Below, piece after piece: positions 25,994-34,700 of a DNA stretch of 39,154 nt. Both the position numbers and the translations under genes were made by a program. This DNA comes from Candidatus Zhuqueibacterota bacterium (lineage in GTDB: Bacteria; Zhuqueibacterota; Zhuqueibacteria; Oceanimicrobiales; Oceanimicrobiaceae): contig JAJDAD010000037.1 of NCBI GenBank assembly GCA_029262055.1, positions 1 through 39,154 of the forward strand. The letters are read 5' to 3'. The notes under the pieces were generated by a model. It did no database searches, was not told the origin of the DNA, and was given only the letters and a program-made list of their open reading frames with translations. The stretch's first letter is position 1. Every line of letters starts with the position of its first letter.

Positions 25994-26365
25994 ATGAAAT
26001 CAAATGGACTTCTTATAGTGATGAGTGCCATGGCGCTCCTTTTCGGTATCAGGCAAATGAATTCCCACACGACCTTTTACGTAGATGGGAAGACGGGTGA
26101 TGATTTGAACATTGGTTTGAGTTGGACATCTCCAAAGGCAACTGTGGTATCGGCGTTGGAGTTGGCAACCACAGGCGATACGATCAAGGTAGCGGAAGGG
26201 CATTACCTGGTGCCGCTCAATGCAGGTGGCAAGATAATATTGCTGGGTGGCTTTCCCTGCGGCGGCGGTAGCAGGGATGCTGTCAAACATGAAACTATCT
26301 TCAGCACCACCCGGGAACAATGGTCCCGGGGACAGGCCTTATTAACATTAATCAAAATTAATTAA
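25994..26365 (+). CDS. Truncated secreted beta-helix protein
   Basis: A 123-residue protein with an N-terminal hydrophobic signal (about 3-22). It is followed by FYVDGKTGDDLNIGLSWTSPKATVVSALELA, read as adjacent blocks, and GDTIKVAEGHYLVP, then KIILLGGFPCGGG. This is the usual first 100 residues of right-handed beta-helix (choice-of-anchor Q type) surface proteins, which normally continue for several hundred residues. Here the frame ends soon after the GGF segment, so it is probably a decayed or fragmentary paralogue of the beta-helix part of the large protein downstream. ATG 25994 follows GAGG at nine bases. It has its own phased boxes upstream, and a second set overlaps its 3' end. Confidence 0.65.
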   Translation: MKSNGLLIVMSAMALLFGIRQMNSHTTFYVDGKTGDDLNIGLSWTSPKATVVSALELATTGDTIKVAEGHYLVPLNAGGKIILLGGFPCGGGSRDAVKHETIFSTTREQWSRGQALLTLIKIN

Positions 26366-26389
26366 AATGAAACAGTATTAATTATGCAG
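26341..26389. promoter_or_regulatory. Phased ATTAA boxes upstream of the giant secreted protein
   Basis: Boxes ATTAA (26347), ATTAA (26357), ATGAA (26367) and ATTAA (26377) are spaced exactly 10 bp, with GCAG three bases after the last ATTAAT. It is the longest of the set and begins inside the last codons of the truncated beta-helix gene. It lies about 320 bp before the ATG at 26710, so a long leader is implied if it drives that gene. Confidence 0.6.
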
Positions 26390-26541
26390 GCTCTTGCGAG
26401 GGGCCTATATTACTACAACGTAACTTTGATTCATACTTACATACCGGCTCAATAAAATATTTCCAGAGTAACACTAGTAACACTGCCCTTTTTTCAATCA
26501 TAGCAAGGGAAGCGAATTGAACATCCAATTGGAGGTGTAGG

Positions 26542-26586
26542 ATGCGACGAAATTCTGCCAGGGATGGGCCTTTTCACGGCACTTAG
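26542..26586 (+). CDS. Possible 14-residue leader peptide
   Basis: ATG 26542 is preceded by GGAGGTG (about four to six bases away) and opens a 14-codon frame (MRRNSARDGPFHGT) ending at TAG 26584-26586. It lies in the 344-bp gap before the giant gene. A strong ribosome site on so short a frame could mark a regulatory leader, or the site may be chance. Apart from this and the phased boxes, 26366-26709 shows nothing I can name. Confidence 0.25.
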   Translation: MRRNSARDGPFHGT

Positions 26587-26709
26587 CATTAACTCCTTAT
26601 TTACCAGGGACCCATCATAGCATAGTCACCAACTTTGTATACATCATGCGGAAGTCGAATACGAGGCGACTTCCACTCTAACTTTGTACTTCAACCGTGA
26701 GGAAAGACT

Positions 26710-29700
26710 ATGAAGAGCGTGAAAAGATTACAACCTAAGTTGAACATTTTATGTATAGGACTGCTGCTGAGTCTGTTGTGTTCTAGCGTGCTTTTTGGAC
26801 AAGCTACTATTGGTGGAAAGGTTTATGAGGGCGCGCAGGATCCCTTGACGGGGTTACCCTATCTTGCGCCACATGCGCTCACGCCGTCCATTACCGATGC
26901 TAAGGTGATGGTGCAGAACCAGCATTCGGGCGGCGCCTGGATCGCTTACGGCACGTTTGTTGGCCCCAACGAATGGCGGGCCGATGTTTCTGAAGGAGAC
27001 TTTGTGATAATGATCTCCGCACCCGGGCATGATGCCACCAGCCGTGAAGTCCAGGTAGGTGCGGAAAGTTCGCTGGGAGCAAAGGACGGTGCGGTATCAC
27101 GTTTTGAACAAGATCCGCTTGGGGCAAAATTCACTTCAACTGACCCTCTCGCCATTGATGCTTACCTTCCGCCAATGTTCGACCTCGACGGCGGCGGTGA
27201 GCTAAACGATCTACCCAGAGCAAATCTTTTGGTTTACGCGTTCTACGACAACAAGGTAAACGGGGAACCGGATGATGAACCTGAAGATCTTCCGCTCAAT
27301 GGCGTCACTTTTACCGTCCGCGATGAGGAAGGAAATTTCCTGGCCTCGGGCGTGACTGGATCCCAGCCATCAATAGATGTTTCGGTGCTGCCCGGCTGTG
27401 TGGGCGGTGTCATAACCGGAACCGAAACTTGGGGCTTGTACTACTTCGAAGGTCTGCCGCCAGGGGAAGTAATCGTGACTTCCGATCCGACGACTATCGT
27501 ATCTTCGGGTCTGCCGCAGCATGCCCTCATGCCGGCATTTACTCCCGCCAGTTTATTCTATCTCAATTATACCGAGGAGGGTGGACCAGCCTGGGATCCG
27601 AAGTTGGCGCCGGGCGACTGCGGCACAGAAGCAGGCAACTTTCTCATTTGGCACAGCTACGTTGAAAAGATGGAACAAATCACTCCTGCAAATGTCGCAG
27701 GCCGCTTTGGGCCGACATTTGACCTGACCGGATACCCTGGAAATGCCGGCACAATCGAAGGGTATCTTACCGATGCAGACAAAGCCAATTTGGCACCGGA
27801 CGAGCCGTTTCCAGTTCCAGGCGAGGATCACCCGGGCGTCACACTCAATGAAGCGTTGCCTGATGGCCTGATCATACTGTTTACCGACATGGAGACCGTG
27901 CCGACCACCCGCCCTGTTGCCACGGCTGAGGCCGATCCGGTGACCGGACATTTTATGTTCACCGACGTCCCGCCAGGCCGGTACAAAATGATGATGTTTG
28001 ATATACCCCTGGATTATGTTTGGACACAACTTTCCGTGAATCTGGCTCCAAATGAGGCCAAGTTGTATCCACCCGATATTCTCCTTGTCCCGCGCTTCTT
28101 TGCCCGTTCACGGGGCTATGTCTATGAACTTGATCACTCAGTCTCTCCGCCGGATACCCTGCCCATGGTCGGTCAAGAAGTATATGTCCGTTATAAATCC
28201 GGCGCCATTAAGCATACAGAGATCACCAGTGACGGCAGTACTCTGCCGCTACCGCAAGGTCCGCCGGTCGCAGATTATGCAGGGTTTTATAATCACGACA
28301 ACCTTGGGGAAATCGAGGTCATGGGGAATACGGATGTTAAAATACCACCCGGCTATCGCGGCGCTATGATCACTGAGAGATTTTGGCCCAAGGGTAAGTT
28401 CATCGCGCCGGAGGATGCCAATTTTAACCAAAAGCTCGACGCTGGTGAGGATGGTACGGCCGGCCAACCCTTAAACGGTGAACTCGACTGGATTATTCCT
28501 GATGATGGTGCCGGCGGAATAGATTGCGCCGATTTGCTAACCTACTGGGATGCGGTGCTGAACCCGACTCCGGCGCTGACACTGAGTGATGTCTGCTTTG
28601 ACGCGACCCACAATGCCGCGAACCGGTATATCAATTGGTTTACAGCCAACTACCAGGCAGACTTCTACCTTGAAGCGATTCCTGCTGGCAAAGGCCACAT
28701 CGATGGCTACATTTTTAATGACCATTTATCCAGAGGGGATTGGACTGGCGATGGCGTTTACGATCGCGAAGAAGAAAGAACCCTGCATGGCGCAACTGTC
28801 GAGCTGTGGTCAACCGACCCGACACCGGTCCTACTCGCGACCACCACGACAGGTAAAGTAGACGAGGCAGCGGTAAGGGCGGAGCAGGGATGGCGTGGCG
28901 CCTACCAGTGGCCGGGTGATGAGTTCGGTGGGGTATTTGTCGGCCCGCAGATCGGTTACTATGAATTCAGGGATCTGGCGCCAGGTTCGTACACGGTTAA
29001 AGTGATTCCACCGGCTGGTTTCGTGCCAACGAAAGTGACGCATAATGCCGATCCACCCGTGTCCGGTGACGTATTTACTGTGGCAGTTACGGGCGTAGAG
29101 CCGATACTTCCCAGCAACGGCGACCACCATGAGGTCAATTTCGGCTGTAACACCACGCCGCCCGGAAGCACTCCGAACGTCGACCCCGGCGTACCGCTTG
29201 CCGGTGAGATCGAGGGCGGGGTCTGGGATGACCTCAACATTGATGGCCGGGGCGGTGAGTTTACTGCGAACCCGACCGATCCGAGGAGTCTGATGTTTGC
29301 GGAAAAGGCCGCGATTCCAGACGCTCCGGTGGGGGTTTACGATCATCTCGGCTACTTTATGGGCAGCCTGGTTCAGGGTAACCCATTGTGCCACCCCAAA
29401 GCCTTTCCAGGCGACTGCCCGGCAGGCGCGGATCCGGACCAAAAGCCAGAGGCGGAGCGGCGTTTCGCACCGGGAGTACACCTATATAATGGGAACGATC
29501 CGACCTTGCCTGGACATTGCCCGAACTACCTGCCCATGGTCTTGCCTTATACTTTTGGCCAGGGCAAGCATAAGTTCGAAGCAGACTGGTCATTGATGCC
29601 TAGTTCAACGTATGGAGATGATCCGTGCAATATAGATCCCTTGATTTCCATGAACGAGCCGATCATAATTGATCCGCTTGCCGGTCCGGCACCCGCTCCG

Positions 29701-32700
29701 GGCCCAATGTCCGTGAGACGCTTCGGAAGACAACAAATTGCCGTAGCACCAACTCAGTCTGCCGTCACGCTCAGCCCGGGAGATACCTACCGGATTAACG
29801 GGCTGGGTTTCGGTGATGCACAGGGTTATCAAACCGTGACTCTGGCCGGAAGAAAATTACCCGTAATCGCCTGGACCGACACCTACATTGACGTTCAAAT
29901 TCCACACGATTCAGACAAAGCCATCAGCGGACCGCTGCTTGTTGCAACCACGACCGGGATCTCGAATGCACTGTGGGTCGACATTAACTACAGCAGCGGC
30001 AGAGCCGGTTTCATGGAGAGGCAATCAGTCTTTGTTGATGCCGCCAATACGGGTCCCGAAGACGGCAGCGAAGCGAATCCCTGGAACACAATTGGGGAAG
30101 CGTTCGATAATCTACCAAATGATCCACCATTCTTTGTCTATGTAGCTCCGGGGACCTACAGGGAAACTGTTCAAATCAAAAGAAGTAGTGTAACGTTGAT
30201 CGGGGCAGGTCCGAACGTGACCACAATTAACGGCCTTCCGCAAAGCGTGCATTTTACTACTCAAGGTTCCAGCAATGGAGACGGACCCGTTATTTTTATA
30301 GGAAAGGGTGGCAAAACCGGTGCGGTTCACGATATCAGCATTAGTGGCTTCACCATCACCGGAAGTACAGTCAATAGCGATGATATCGGTGCCGGGATCT
30401 TCGGTGATTACGGCAACTACGATATCGACATTAACACTTGCAAGATTTACCGCAACGGTGGCTACTACGGCGGCGGTATCTGGTTGCATCTCTCTAACCA
30501 CAATGTACAGATCTGGTCCAACACCATTGCAGAAAATGGCAACTTTGGCGGTTATGGCGGCGGCATCAGTGTCAATGATGAGCCGGAGTATACCGAGGAG
30601 CACAGCCAGCCTGAGCACATCGTGGACGACTATAACCCCGGTCCGCCTCCTGGTATTTATGAGATTTACAATAACATCATTTTTCACAATTATTCTCCCG
30701 ATGGTGGTGGCGGTATCTGTCTGTATGAGATCAAAGATCACCTCAAGCTTTACGGCAATGTTCTTCTGGAGAACAAGGCTGAAGACCACGGTGGCGGTAT
30801 CTTTTTCGAAGAGACCGGGCCAATTGACCTTCATAACAATGTCTTCTTGCGGAATTTTAACTACGATGATGGTGCCGCAGTCAGCTTCGAAGATGTCACG
30901 GACACTCTTTCCCATGTAAACGTCTACAACAACCTTTTTGCTGAGAACATTGCTGATGACCATGGCGAAAACCGTGCTCGTGGCGGCGCCATGTCCTTCG
31001 ATGATACCTTCTACGCCGAAGTCTTCAACAACACGTTCGTCGGTAACATCGTTGCCGGCAGCTTTGATCCCGCTGGCGGCGCCATCGACAGCGAACGTCA
31101 TGGCCACGAGTACGACGGCGCGGACGGCCCATACACGGCCCCCGGATACAGTGACCCGAAAATCTATAACAACATCATTTGGGACAACTGGCGTTTGCAT
31201 TATAAGCAGCCCTTTGAAGGTGGCGAAGAAGAGGATCTGGATTATAAGTGGGGCGTGAACTATGTCTGGACGCCAGACCAACTGCACGTGGACAATCCAC
31301 ACCTGCAGGACGTGTGGGAAACCGACAAGAATTCTGAAAGCTTCAGCTATGTCCGCTACAATATCATAGGAGGAGGCTACTCTTACAACAACCAGCCGCC
31401 AACCGCCGATGCCGGGCCTGACATCACCCTGACCGACAGCGATAATGACGGCTCTGAAAGTGTCGCCTTGGCTGGTACCGGTTCATCGGATTCTGATGGC
31501 ACGATTGTCAGTTACACATGGACAGAGGCTGGTGCGCCAATCGCCAGCGGCGTCAATCCCACCATCAGCCTGTCGGTCGGCAGCCACGCGATCTATTTGA
31601 CCGTGCATGATGAATACGGAGCATCTGGTTCAGCGCTGGTCAACTTAGTGGTCAACCCGGGTGGTCCGATCAAATTTGCTCCTGTCGAAGACTCCTACGT
31701 CAAGTCGGGAAGCTCAAAAACTTACGGACAAAATACCACGATGAGAATTCGGAGTAGCAGCACTAGTTACAGTGGCTACCTGAAATTCAGTGTGACCGGT
31801 TTGGCTGGAGCAGCCCAGAATGCCCTGGTGCGCCTGTTCGTCAAAAACGCCAGCGATGATGGTGGCAGTATCTACCTGGCTTCTAACTACTACGACGGGA
31901 CAACCGATCCGTGGGACGAAGATGGCCTGAAGTCCAGCAATGCGCCAGCGACGACTGGTTCTGCTTTAAGCAGCCTGGGTGCGGTCAGCGTCGGCCAGTG
32001 GGTCGAGTTTGACGTGACATCGGCTATTACCGGCAATGGCACTTACAGCTTCTGCATAAAAGACGGCAGCAGCAATAGCGTTAAGTATAGCACCAAGGAA
32101 GGCTCTGACCCGCCGGAATTGTGCATTGAAGGCAGTTCAAGCGGTGGTGGCGGCAATCAACCGCCGGTGGCCAACGTGGGTCCGGACCAAACTGTCACGG
32201 ATACCGACAATGGCGGCACCGAGCTTGTCACACTGGACGGCAGTCTGTCAAATGATCCTGACGGCACCATCGCCAGTCACGTTTGGTCTGAAGGCGGCAA
32301 CCAGATCGCTACAGGCGCCAATCCCACGGTAGTACTACCAGTTGGCATCCATACCATCGATTTGACCGTGACCGACAACCTGGGTGCAACAGGCACCGGC
32401 CAGGTGGTTATTACGGTTAATGCAGGTGGCGGCGGTGGGGCGACGACACTCACTCTCAACCCGACCGACGATGCCCAGGTGAAATCTTCCAAACCCACCA
32501 AGAACTACGCGACCAAGACCACGATGAGGCTTCGCGGCGGTGGCGGCACCAAGTACAGCTCTTATGTACAGTTCAATGTTAGCGGATTGGGCGGGCCGGT
32601 ACAGAGCGCCACGCTGAGACTGCTGGTCAAAGATGGTGGCACCGATGGTGGGACATTCTATTCTTCGGTGACCGGCTGGAATGAGAACACACTCAATTAC

Positions 32701-34074
32701 AATAATGCTCCTGCCAACGTGGGTGCTTCATTGAGTACGGTCGGTGCTGTGAATGTGAGTGAGTGGGTCGAAATCGATGTTACCTCCGCCGTTGCAGGCA
32801 ATGGCCAGGTTAGCTTTTGTATCGAAAACGGTTCATCCAACAGTGTGAAGTACAGCACAAAGGAAGGCTCGGGTGCGCCTGAGCTGGTCATCGTGACCGG
32901 TTCCGGCGGTGGTGGTGGCAATCTGTCACCGATTGCCAATGCGGGCACAGACCAAAATGTGACCGATAGCGACAACAATGGTTCCGAATCCGTGGCCTTG
33001 AATGCGTTACTCTCGAATGATCCCGATGGCACCATTACCAGCTACGTTTGGTCCGAAAGCGGTAGCCAAGTCGCCACAGGGGTTAATCCCGCGGTTTTGC
33101 TTGCGGTTGGCACGCATTTCATTGACCTGACCGTGACAGACAACCTCGGAGCCACTGGTACCGACCAGGTTGTGGTGGTAGTTAACCCGGGTGCTGGCGG
33201 TGGTTCCACGACCCTGACTTTCAATCCGACTGATGACGCACAGGTCAAAAGGTCCAAGCCGACGAAAAATTATGTTGATAAGACTACCATGAGGATCAGG
33301 AAGGGTAGCTACTTCTCTTACCTCCAATTCAATGTGACCAGCGTAACGGGCGCCGTGCAGATGGCAACTCTGCGTCTCTTCGTCAAGGATGCCGGACCGG
33401 ATGGCGGCACATTTTATTCCGTCTCGAATGCGTGGGACGAAAGCACACTTAACTACAACAACGCCCCGGCCATCGTCGGCTCACCCGTAGGCGCATTAGG
33501 CGCCGTCAACGTCGGCGAGTGGGTTGAAATCGATGTGACCTCGGCGGTTTCAGGAAATGGTACAGTCAGTTTCTGTATTGACAACGGTACTTCTAACAGT
33601 GTCAAATACAGCACGAAAGAAGGTTCGGACGCACCTGAGCTGGTGGTCCAGTCTGCCACTTCCGCACCAGCGCCATCACTGCTTATCGCATCGAACGGCA
33701 CACTCATGCTCACTTCTTTTCCGAATGCTATGGCATTTTCGGTGAAGAGGGACGAGGGCGGTCTGCGCGCCATGAGCAAGGCCTTGCCGGCGCTCAGCGG
33801 CGCAAGCGGCAATCTCGATGTTGACCCTGACTTCGTGGACCCGGCCCTATTCAACTGGCGGCTTCAACCTGGATCGGCTGCCATCGACAAGGCTGATGCA
33901 GCCAAGGGACCGGATGTTGACTTGGAGTTGCTGCCACGTTCCGCTGTGAACGGCATGATCGATATTGGAGCATTCGAGTGGCGCGCGAATTCTCCCAGCG
34001 TTGTACGGATCCCGCTTGGCGTACTTGGACAGGTTCCGATTCCGACGCCTGGTAGTTCAAGACTTTACCCCTAG
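26710..34074 (+). CDS. Giant secreted modular protein (SdrD_B-like, IPT, beta-helix, PKD/DNRLRE repeats)
   Basis: A 2454-residue exported protein. The signal peptide is about 1-31 (ending VLFGQ). Residues 32-1010 hold several SdrD_B/SpaA-like modules (GLYYFEGLPPGEVIV, GHFMFTDVPPGRYKM, YYEFRDLAPGSYTVKV). Residues 1017-1100 form an IPT/TIG-like domain (YRINGLGFGDAQGYQTVTLAG). Residues 1107-1560 form a right-handed beta-helix (SEANPWNTIGEAFDNLP, FVYVAPGTYRETV, then YYGGGIW, GGGGICLY and DHGGGIFFEE turns). Residues 1561-2317 are three PKD plus DNRLRE/CBM96-like units. The tail (about 2335-2420) has LDVDPDFVDP, LQPGSAAIDKADAAKGPDVD and IDIGAFEW, the beta-helix closing region. There is no sortase or type IX sorting signal, so the adjacent T2SS is the likely exporter. 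ATG 26710 follows GAGG. Confidence 0.9.
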   Translation: MKSVKRLQPKLNILCIGLLLSLLCSSVLFGQATIGGKVYEGAQDPLTGLPYLAPHALTPSITDAKVMVQNQHSGGAWIAYGTFVGPNEWRADVSEGDFVIMISAPGHDATSREVQVGAESSLGAKDGAVSRFEQDPLGAKFTSTDPLAIDAYLPPMFDLDGGGELNDLPRANLLVYAFYDNKVNGEPDDEPEDLPLNGVTFTVRDEEGNFLASGVTGSQPSIDVSVLPGCVGGVITGTETWGLYYFEGLPPGEVIVTSDPTTIVSSGLPQHALMPAFTPASLFYLNYTEEGGPAWDPKLAPGDCGTEAGNFLIWHSYVEKMEQITPANVAGRFGPTFDLTGYPGNAGTIEGYLTDADKANLAPDEPFPVPGEDHPGVTLNEALPDGLIILFTDMETVPTTRPVATAEADPVTGHFMFTDVPPGRYKMMMFDIPLDYVWTQLSVNLAPNEAKLYPPDILLVPRFFARSRGYVYELDHSVSPPDTLPMVGQEVYVRYKSGAIKHTEITSDGSTLPLPQGPPVADYAGFYNHDNLGEIEVMGNTDVKIPPGYRGAMITERFWPKGKFIAPEDANFNQKLDAGEDGTAGQPLNGELDWIIPDDGAGGIDCADLLTYWDAVLNPTPALTLSDVCFDATHNAANRYINWFTANYQADFYLEAIPAGKGHIDGYIFNDHLSRGDWTGDGVYDREEERTLHGATVELWSTDPTPVLLATTTTGKVDEAAVRAEQGWRGAYQWPGDEFGGVFVGPQIGYYEFRDLAPGSYTVKVIPPAGFVPTKVTHNADPPVSGDVFTVAVTGVEPILPSNGDHHEVNFGCNTTPPGSTPNVDPGVPLAGEIEGGVWDDLNIDGRGGEFTANPTDPRSLMFAEKAAIPDAPVGVYDHLGYFMGSLVQGNPLCHPKAFPGDCPAGADPDQKPEAERRFAPGVHLYNGNDPTLPGHCPNYLPMVLPYTFGQGKHKFEADWSLMPSSTYGDDPCNIDPLISMNEPIIIDPLAGPAPAPGPMSVRRFGRQQIAVAPTQSAVTLSPGDTYRINGLGFGDAQGYQTVTLAGRKLPVIAWTDTYIDVQIPHDSDKAISGPLLVATTTGISNALWVDINYSSGRAGFMERQSVFVDAANTGPEDGSEANPWNTIGEAFDNLPNDPPFFVYVAPGTYRETVQIKRSSVTLIGAGPNVTTINGLPQSVHFTTQGSSNGDGPVIFIGKGGKTGAVHDISISGFTITGSTVNSDDIGAGIFGDYGNYDIDINTCKIYRNGGYYGGGIWLHLSNHNVQIWSNTIAENGNFGGYGGGISVNDEPEYTEEHSQPEHIVDDYNPGPPPGIYEIYNNIIFHNYSPDGGGGICLYEIKDHLKLYGNVLLENKAEDHGGGIFFEETGPIDLHNNVFLRNFNYDDGAAVSFEDVTDTLSHVNVYNNLFAENIADDHGENRARGGAMSFDDTFYAEVFNNTFVGNIVAGSFDPAGGAIDSERHGHEYDGADGPYTAPGYSDPKIYNNIIWDNWRLHYKQPFEGGEEEDLDYKWGVNYVWTPDQLHVDNPHLQDVWETDKNSESFSYVRYNIIGGGYSYNNQPPTADAGPDITLTDSDNDGSESVALAGTGSSDSDGTIVSYTWTEAGAPIASGVNPTISLSVGSHAIYLTVHDEYGASGSALVNLVVNPGGPIKFAPVEDSYVKSGSSKTYGQNTTMRIRSSSTSYSGYLKFSVTGLAGAAQNALVRLFVKNASDDGGSIYLASNYYDGTTDPWDEDGLKSSNAPATTGSALSSLGAVSVGQWVEFDVTSAITGNGTYSFCIKDGSSNSVKYSTKEGSDPPELCIEGSSSGGGGNQPPVANVGPDQTVTDTDNGGTELVTLDGSLSNDPDGTIASHVWSEGGNQIATGANPTVVLPVGIHTIDLTVTDNLGATGTGQVVITVNAGGGGGATTLTLNPTDDAQVKSSKPTKNYATKTTMRLRGGGGTKYSSYVQFNVSGLGGPVQSATLRLLVKDGGTDGGTFYSSVTGWNENTLNYNNAPANVGASLSTVGAVNVSEWVEIDVTSAVAGNGQVSFCIENGSSNSVKYSTKEGSGAPELVIVTGSGGGGGNLSPIANAGTDQNVTDSDNNGSESVALNALLSNDPDGTITSYVWSESGSQVATGVNPAVLLAVGTHFIDLTVTDNLGATGTDQVVVVVNPGAGGGSTTLTFNPTDDAQVKRSKPTKNYVDKTTMRIRKGSYFSYLQFNVTSVTGAVQMATLRLFVKDAGPDGGTFYSVSNAWDESTLNYNNAPAIVGSPVGALGAVNVGEWVEIDVTSAVSGNGTVSFCIDNGTSNSVKYSTKEGSDAPELVVQSATSAPAPSLLIASNGTLMLTSFPNAMAFSVKRDEGGLRAMSKALPALSGASGNLDVDPDFVDPALFNWRLQPGSAAIDKADAAKGPDVDLELLPRSAVNGMIDIGAFEWRANSPSVVRIPLGVLGQVPIPTPGSSRLYP
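31390..33660 (+). repeat. Three tandem PKD + DNRLRE units of about 765 bp
   Basis: Unit starts are at 31390, 32155 and 32920, exactly 765 bp (255 codons) apart; the third unit is a little shorter. Each has a PKD-like part (N-x-x-P-x-A-x-x-G-x-D start, TDSDN, SxDPDGTI, LTVxDxxGATG), a Gly-rich linker and a DNRLRE/CBM96-like part (DDAQVKSSKPTKNY, TTMRIR, NNAPA, WVEIDVTSA, SNSVKYSTKEGS). Units 2 and 3 are more like each other than either is to unit 1. Confidence 0.9.
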
Positions 34075-34109
34075 ATTATGGTTGCTTGATAATCGCAGGG
34101 CGGGGAAGT

Positions 34110-34152
34110 ACACACAGCGAGCGGATAGATTCAACATCCGCTCGCTGTGTGT
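34110..34152 (+). terminator. Long perfect hairpin after the giant gene
   Basis: A perfect 17-bp stem (ACACACAGCGAGCGGAT with its complement) closes a nine-base loop 36 bp after the stop codon, followed by TTTGATCTTT. The T-tract is broken, but stem strength and position make a terminator or mRNA 3'-end stabiliser likely. The following 34153-34700 stretch, apart from the start region of the next gene, has no supported gene. Confidence 0.7.
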
Positions 34153-34700
34153 TTGATCTTTACGACACTGTCTTTGAGAAATGTGATCGACCAGGCATTG
34201 CGCAATGTGTGCACATTCTTTGAGACAAATGGGCGATTTATGCACAGCCAGGGACCATAGTCCGATTAGATCTTCAATTCCATTGGAGGACAACGCGGGG
34301 ATTGTATGTTCAAAAAAAATACAGGAAAAAATAGTGCTTCGCCCGGTGCGTGCCACCCGTCAACTACGAAAGAGCAACTCGAAAACGAATTACCGTTTCA
34401 AACCAGAACAGTGATGGACGATTCTGCAGGAGGATTCTTGCAAAAGTGTATCGTTGAATGAAATTTTGGCAACAAGGTGGGCAATTATTACCCAACTGTT
34501 ATGGCCCATACTTTGAAAACTCGACAGCAAGGGGGCAAATACATCGAAGTGGGCGAGTTACTGCTGTGCGCAGAAAGTGGTTCCATCCCTTGACCTTGCA
34601 TTCTTGAGATTAATATTTGTTAAGGAAGCCCACAAGTAATTGCAGGTGGTGTGCTGTTTGCATGAGTCCGCTAATTTGTAGAAATGGTGAGTTAATGGTA

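Noticed and set aside
30112-31302. 396-residue minus-strand frame opposite the beta-helix
   Set aside because: Val/Ile-rich mirror of the repeated Asn/Asp/Gly codons in the beta-helix; the plus frame has clear domain motifs and a 7.3-kb open run.
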